Shown here: positions 60,804 through 64,000 of the stretch, piece by piece
Layout: each line of letters opens with the position of its first letter
How positions within the stretch are numbered: position 1 is the first letter of the stretch
Assembly (NCBI RefSeq): GCF_003402535.2
Contig: NZ_AP025170.1
Span: forward strand, 1,488,001 to 1,552,000
DNA length: 64,000 bases
Origin: Cupriavidus sp. P-10
Lineage (GTDB): Bacteria > Pseudomonadota > Gammaproteobacteria > Burkholderiales > Burkholderiaceae
Direction: 5' to 3'
Made by a program: the position numbers and the translations under genes
The notes under the pieces: generated by a model
What the model was told of the DNA's origin: nothing
Seen by the model: the letters and a program-made list of their open reading frames with translations, nothing else
The model's database searches: none

Positions 60804-61613
60804 ATGGCCACCGTGCTGATCCATCGCTGGCGCGCGCTGCGCGCCGTCTGCGGGCGCGAACTGCGCAAGTACCTGCGCCAGCCCGGGCGTCTGCTGTCGT
60901 CGCTGGTGCGGCCGCTGCTGTGGCTGCTGGTGTTCGCGGCCGGCTTCCAGAATGCGCTCGGCGTCGCGATCGCGCCGCCGTATGAGACCTACATCGAATA
61001 CAAGGTGTACGTCGCGCCCGGCCTGCTCGGCATGATCGCGCTGTTCAACGGCATGCAGTCGTCGCTGGCGATGGTGTACGACCGCGAGATGGGCGTAATG
61101 CGCCTGCTGCTGACCGCGCCGCTGCCGCGTGGCTGGCTGCTCGGCTGCAAGCTGGCCGCGAGCACGGTGCTGTCGCTGCTGCAAATGGCCGCGTTCCTGC
61201 TGGTGGCGATAAGCTTCGGCATCCGGTTCGAGCCGTTGCACCTGCTGCCCGCTTGCGGCGCCATGGCGCTGGCGGCGCTGATGCTGGCTGCGCTGGGACT
61301 GCTGCTGTCGGTGCATGTGCGCCAGCTGGAGAACTTTGCCGGCACCATGAACTTCGTGATCTTTCCGATGTTCTTTGTCAGCTCGGCGCTGTATCCGCTG
61401 TGGAAGCTGCAGGAGTCAGGTGCCGAGATCGTCTATCAACTCGCGCGCTTCAACCCCTTCACGCATGCGGTCGAGGCCATACGCTTCGCGCTGTATGGGC
61501 AGGTGGCCCCCGTGAGCCTGGCCGTGGTGGCAGGCTGTGCTGCAGTGTTCTTTGCGCTGGCGCTGCGCGGCTACGACCCGCAGCGCGGCATGGCCCGCCA
61601 GGGGCAGGCGTGA
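60804..61613 (+). CDS. PQQ-associated ABC transporter permease
   Basis: A protein of 269 residues of the ABC-2 type with about six transmembrane helices and the inner-membrane motif [21 protein letters not shown]. The ABC-2 C-terminal signature is [20 protein letters not shown]. It partners the ATPase two genes upstream. ABC-2 permeases usually export, so import is not assured. The start at 60804 follows the binding-protein stop by 10 bp. Confidence 0.9.
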   Translation: MATVLIHRWRALRAVCGRELRKYLRQPGRLLSSLVRPLLWLLVFAAGFQNALGVAIAPPYETYIEYKVYVAPGLLGMIALFNGMQSSLAMVYDREMGVMRLLLTAPLPRGWLLGCKLAASTVLSLLQMAAFLLVAISFGIRFEPLHLLPACGAMALAALMLAALGLLLSVHVRQLENFAGTMNFVIFPMFFVSSALYPLWKLQESGAEIVYQLARFNPFTHAVEAIRFALYGQVAPVSLAVVAGCAAVFFALALRGYDPQRGMARQGQA

Positions 61614-61670
61614 ACTGGGCTGCGGCCGCCACGCATGGCTGTTCAGATCTGGAGCAGATGCAACGCAGTG

Positions 61671-61700
61671 TTGCGTGCTGACACGGCCGCCGGCACGCAA
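61671..61700. promoter_or_regulatory. Inverted repeat TTGCGTGC-N14-GCACGCAA upstream of the PQQ dehydrogenase
   Basis: The arms 61671-61678 and 61693-61700 are exact complements separated by 14 bp, with a further GCAACGC at 61660-61666. It lies 140-170 bp before the ATG of the PQQ alcohol dehydrogenase. A two-arm site of this size fits a LuxR-type dimer such as the response regulator encoded at 57.2 kb. Confidence 0.5.
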
Positions 61701-61839
61701 TGCGGCCGCTTTCGGCGTGCTAGCGCGGCAATCCGATTGGCATGGGAATTGCCGTAAGTGCGGGTCCGGTGCCTGGTGGGTGCCTGGTATCGGCGCACTG
61801 GCGCATCGGTGGGAAACCAAAACAAGAGAGGAGAAGGCA

Positions 61840-63591
61840 ATGAGGACGTTACGAGCAGTGATGGCGATCGCGGCAGTCGCGACTGCCGCGGCCAGCCTAG
61901 CGGCGCAGGCGGCAGTGACCGACGCCATGATCGAGAACGACGCAAAGAGCCCCGGCGACGTGCTGTCGTGGGGCATGGGCCCGCAAGGGCAACGCTATTC
62001 TGCGCTGACGCGCATCAATACGAAAAATGTCGGCAACCTCGTGCCGGCGTGGTCGTTCTCGTTCGGCGGCGAGAAGCAGCGCGGCCAGGAAGCGCAGCCG
62101 CTCATACACGACGGCAAGATGTTCGTGACGGCATCGTATTCGCGCATCTACGCGCTCGACCTGAAGACCGGGGCCAAGCTGTGGAAGTACGAGCACCGCC
62201 TGCCCGAAGGCATCATGCCGTGCTGCGACGTGGTTAACCGCGGCGCGGCGCTCTACGACAACCTGGTCATCTTCGGCACGCTGGATGCACAGCTGGTGGC
62301 GCTGGACCAGAAGACCGGCAAGGTGGTGTGGAAGGAGAAGCTGGAGGACTATGCCGCCGGCTACTCGTACACGGCTGCGCCGCTGATTGTCAAAGGCATG
62401 GTGCTGACCGGCATCTCGGGCGGCGAATTCGGCGTGGTCGGCCGCGTCGATGCGCGCGATGCCAAAACGGGGCAACTGGCGTGGTCGCGCCCGGTGGTGG
62501 AAGGCCACATGGGCTACAAGTACGACAAGGACGGCAACAAGACCGAGATCGGCGTGACCGGCGCCGAGAACGCCAGCTGGCCAGGTGAGACCTGGAAGAC
62601 CGGCGGCGCTGCCACCTGGCTGGGCGGCACCTATGATCCGGCCACCGGGCTGGTGTACTTCGGCACGGGCAACCCGGGGCCGTGGAACAGCCATATCCGC
62701 AAGGGCGACAATCTCTACTCCGCGTCGACGGTGGCGATCGATCCGGCCACCGGCAAGATCGTCTGGCACTACCAGAACACCCCGAACGATGGCTGGGACT
62801 TCGACGGGGTCAATGAGTTCGTGACCTTCGACCTCGATGGCAAGCGCATGGGCGGCAAGGCCGACCGCAATGGCTTCTTCTACGTCAACGACGCGCGCAA
62901 CGGCAAGCTGGTCAACGCCTTTCCCTTCGTCAGGAAGATCACCTGGGCCAGCGGCATCGACCTGAAGACCGGGCGGCCCAACTTCATCAGCGAAGGCCGG
63001 CCCGGCGACCCGGCCGCCGGCACCGACCCGAAGAAGGGCAAGTCCGTGTTCGCCGCACCCGGCTTCCTGGGCGGCAAGAACCAGCAGCCGATGGCCTACA
63101 GCCCGCAGACCGGCCTGTTCTATGTGCCGGCCAACGAGTGGGGCATGGATATCTGGAACGAGCCGGTCAGCTACAAGAAGGGCGCAGCTTTCCTGGGCGC
63201 GGGTTTCACCATCCAGCCGCTGAACGAGGACTACATCGGCTCGCTGCGCGCGATCAATCCCAAGACCGGCAAGATCGTCTGGGAGGCTAAGAACGGTGCG
63301 CCGCTGTGGGGCGGTGCGATGACCACTGCCGGAGGACTGGTGTTCTGGGGCACGCCGGAGGGCTATCTGAAGGCAGCCGACGCCCGGACCGGCAAGGAAC
63401 TGTGGAAGTTCCAGACCGGCAGTGGCGTGGTGGCGCCGCCGGTCACCTGGGAAGACAACGGCGAGCAGTACGTGGCCGTGGTGTCGGGCTGGGGCGGCGC
63501 GGTGCCGCTATGGGGCGGGGAAGTCGCCAAGCGGGTGAATTTCCTGGAGCAGGGCGGATCGGTGTGGGTGTTCAAACTGCACAAGAGCTGA
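61840..63591 (+). CDS. PQQ-dependent alcohol dehydrogenase, lanthanide-type
   Basis: A protein of 583 residues: signal peptide ([20 protein letters not shown]), eight-bladed propeller with tryptophan-docking repeats ([27 protein letters not shown]), the vicinal disulfide Cys128-Cys129 (IMPCCDVV), and the active-site segment [11 protein letters not shown] with Asp320 and Asp322. Asp two residues after the catalytic Asp is the marker of lanthanide enzymes (XoxF, ExaF, PedH); calcium enzymes carry Ala or Ser there. It is periplasmic, oxidises primary alcohols, and passes electrons to a cytochrome c. Ribosome site AGAGGAGAAGG precedes the ATG. The substrate (ethanol, methanol or others) is not fixed by sequence. 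Confidence 0.93.
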   Translation: MRTLRAVMAIAAVATAAASLAAQAAVTDAMIENDAKSPGDVLSWGMGPQGQRYSALTRINTKNVGNLVPAWSFSFGGEKQRGQEAQPLIHDGKMFVTASYSRIYALDLKTGAKLWKYEHRLPEGIMPCCDVVNRGAALYDNLVIFGTLDAQLVALDQKTGKVVWKEKLEDYAAGYSYTAAPLIVKGMVLTGISGGEFGVVGRVDARDAKTGQLAWSRPVVEGHMGYKYDKDGNKTEIGVTGAENASWPGETWKTGGAATWLGGTYDPATGLVYFGTGNPGPWNSHIRKGDNLYSASTVAIDPATGKIVWHYQNTPNDGWDFDGVNEFVTFDLDGKRMGGKADRNGFFYVNDARNGKLVNAFPFVRKITWASGIDLKTGRPNFISEGRPGDPAAGTDPKKGKSVFAAPGFLGGKNQQPMAYSPQTGLFYVPANEWGMDIWNEPVSYKKGAAFLGAGFTIQPLNEDYIGSLRAINPKTGKIVWEAKNGAPLWGGAMTTAGGLVFWGTPEGYLKAADARTGKELWKFQTGSGVVAPPVTWEDNGEQYVAVVSGWGGAVPLWGGEVAKRVNFLEQGGSVWVFKLHKS

Positions 63592-63670
63592 ACACGGGCC
63601 GGTCGATGGACATGCACGCTGGCATTGCGATGCCGGCGTGCGCGCATAACAAAACAGTGAGACCAATGGT

Positions 63671-63991
63671 ATGAAGAAGGAATGGATGGCGCTGGCGGCT
63701 GCGGTGCTGCTGCCTTGCGCGGCGCAGGCGGGCACGGCGGCCGATATGCAGGCACTGGCTGACAAGAACGGCTGCTTCGCCTGCCACGGCATGCAGTCGA
63801 AACTGGTGGGGCCGGGCTTCGCCGAGGTGGCGGCCAAGTACAAGGGGGATAGCCAGGCAGCCGGGCGGCTGGCCAGGAAGATCCGTGAAGGTGGCAAGGG
63901 GGCGTGGGGGCCGGTGCCGATGCCGGCGCATGGCAATCTTGGCGAGGCGGATGCGAAGAAGCTCGCGGAGTGGGTGCTGGATGTAGGGTAG
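63671..63991 (+). CDS. Small c-type cytochrome, electron acceptor of the PQQ dehydrogenase
   Basis: A protein of 106 residues: signal peptide (MKKEWMALAAAVLLPCAAQA) and a single haem site CFACH at residues 35-39. The distal methionine is in the GPVPMPAHGNL segment, and LAEWVLDVG ends the chain, as in class I cytochromes c551/c550. Placed 79 bp after the PQQ alcohol dehydrogenase gene, it most likely takes electrons from it (ExaB-like role). The reading frame is complete inside the window. Confidence 0.9.
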   Translation: MKKEWMALAAAVLLPCAAQAGTAADMQALADKNGCFACHGMQSKLVGPGFAEVAAKYKGDSQAAGRLARKIREGGKGAWGPVPMPAHGNLGEADAKKLAEWVLDVG

Positions 63992-64000
63992 GAACGCGGT

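Overview
The window is GC-rich, densely coded DNA that looks like a secondary chromosome of a Cupriavidus-like betaproteobacterium (Burkholderiaceae). This assignment is inferred from gene content, not from a search: three Bug/TTT-type solute receptors, several LysR regulators next to catabolic operons, an intracellular PHA depolymerase, a full C-P lyase pathway, and PQQ and acyl-CoA catabolism. No rRNA, tRNA, CRISPR array, phage or transposase gene was seen.

Region 1 (1-12.4 kb): end of a cupin gene; a LysR / flavin monooxygenase / two CMD-family proteins operon; a substrate-binding/permease fusion of the OpuC type without its ATPase; a MocR-type regulator; DUF2970; a tri-haem cytochrome c with a Tat-exported spermidine-dehydrogenase-like flavoprotein; a PlsC-type acyltransferase; a BamE-like lipoprotein.

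Region 2 (12.4-26 kb): complete phosphonate system. phnGHIJKLM runs on the minus strand, divergent from phnF; a second phnM, a 2H phosphoesterase (DUF1045) and phnN run on the plus strand; phnCDE plus a PhnO-like acetyltransferase run on the minus strand. GntR/HutC-type operators and Pho-box-like sequences sit in front of the units. A 740-bp mirror-symmetrical repeat lies between phnN and the acetyltransferase.

Region 3 (26-32.6 kb): DUF1345 protein, a small unknown gene, two orphan Bug receptors, a ceramidase-like membrane protein and a PHA depolymerase, followed by a 640-bp stretch without a gene but with a strong palindrome.

Region 4 (32.6-41.9 kb): a LysR-controlled two-subunit TPP decarboxylase with an aldehyde dehydrogenase, then a LysR-controlled CoA-transferase / CitE-like lyase / MaoC-like hydratase / acyl-CoA dehydrogenase operon that resembles itaconate or other C5-dicarboxylate breakdown.

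Region 5 (42-53.1 kb): an apparent 9-kb minus-strand operon with two RraA-family aldolases, aminotransferase, alpha/beta hydrolase, Bug receptor, PxpB-PxpC-PxpA, BCCP, biotin carboxylase and a BCCP-like protein without the biotin lysine. It diverges from a LysR gene that is followed by a third RraA. It reads as an undescribed carboxylase-dependent catabolic route, perhaps for a lactam or amide.

Region 6 (53.2-64 kb): TonB receptor divergent from a NarL-type two-component pair, a four-gene PQQ-associated ABC system, a PQQ alcohol dehydrogenase with the lanthanide-type Asp-X-Asp signature, and a cytochrome c. This reads as a rare-earth-dependent alcohol oxidation module with its own uptake and control.
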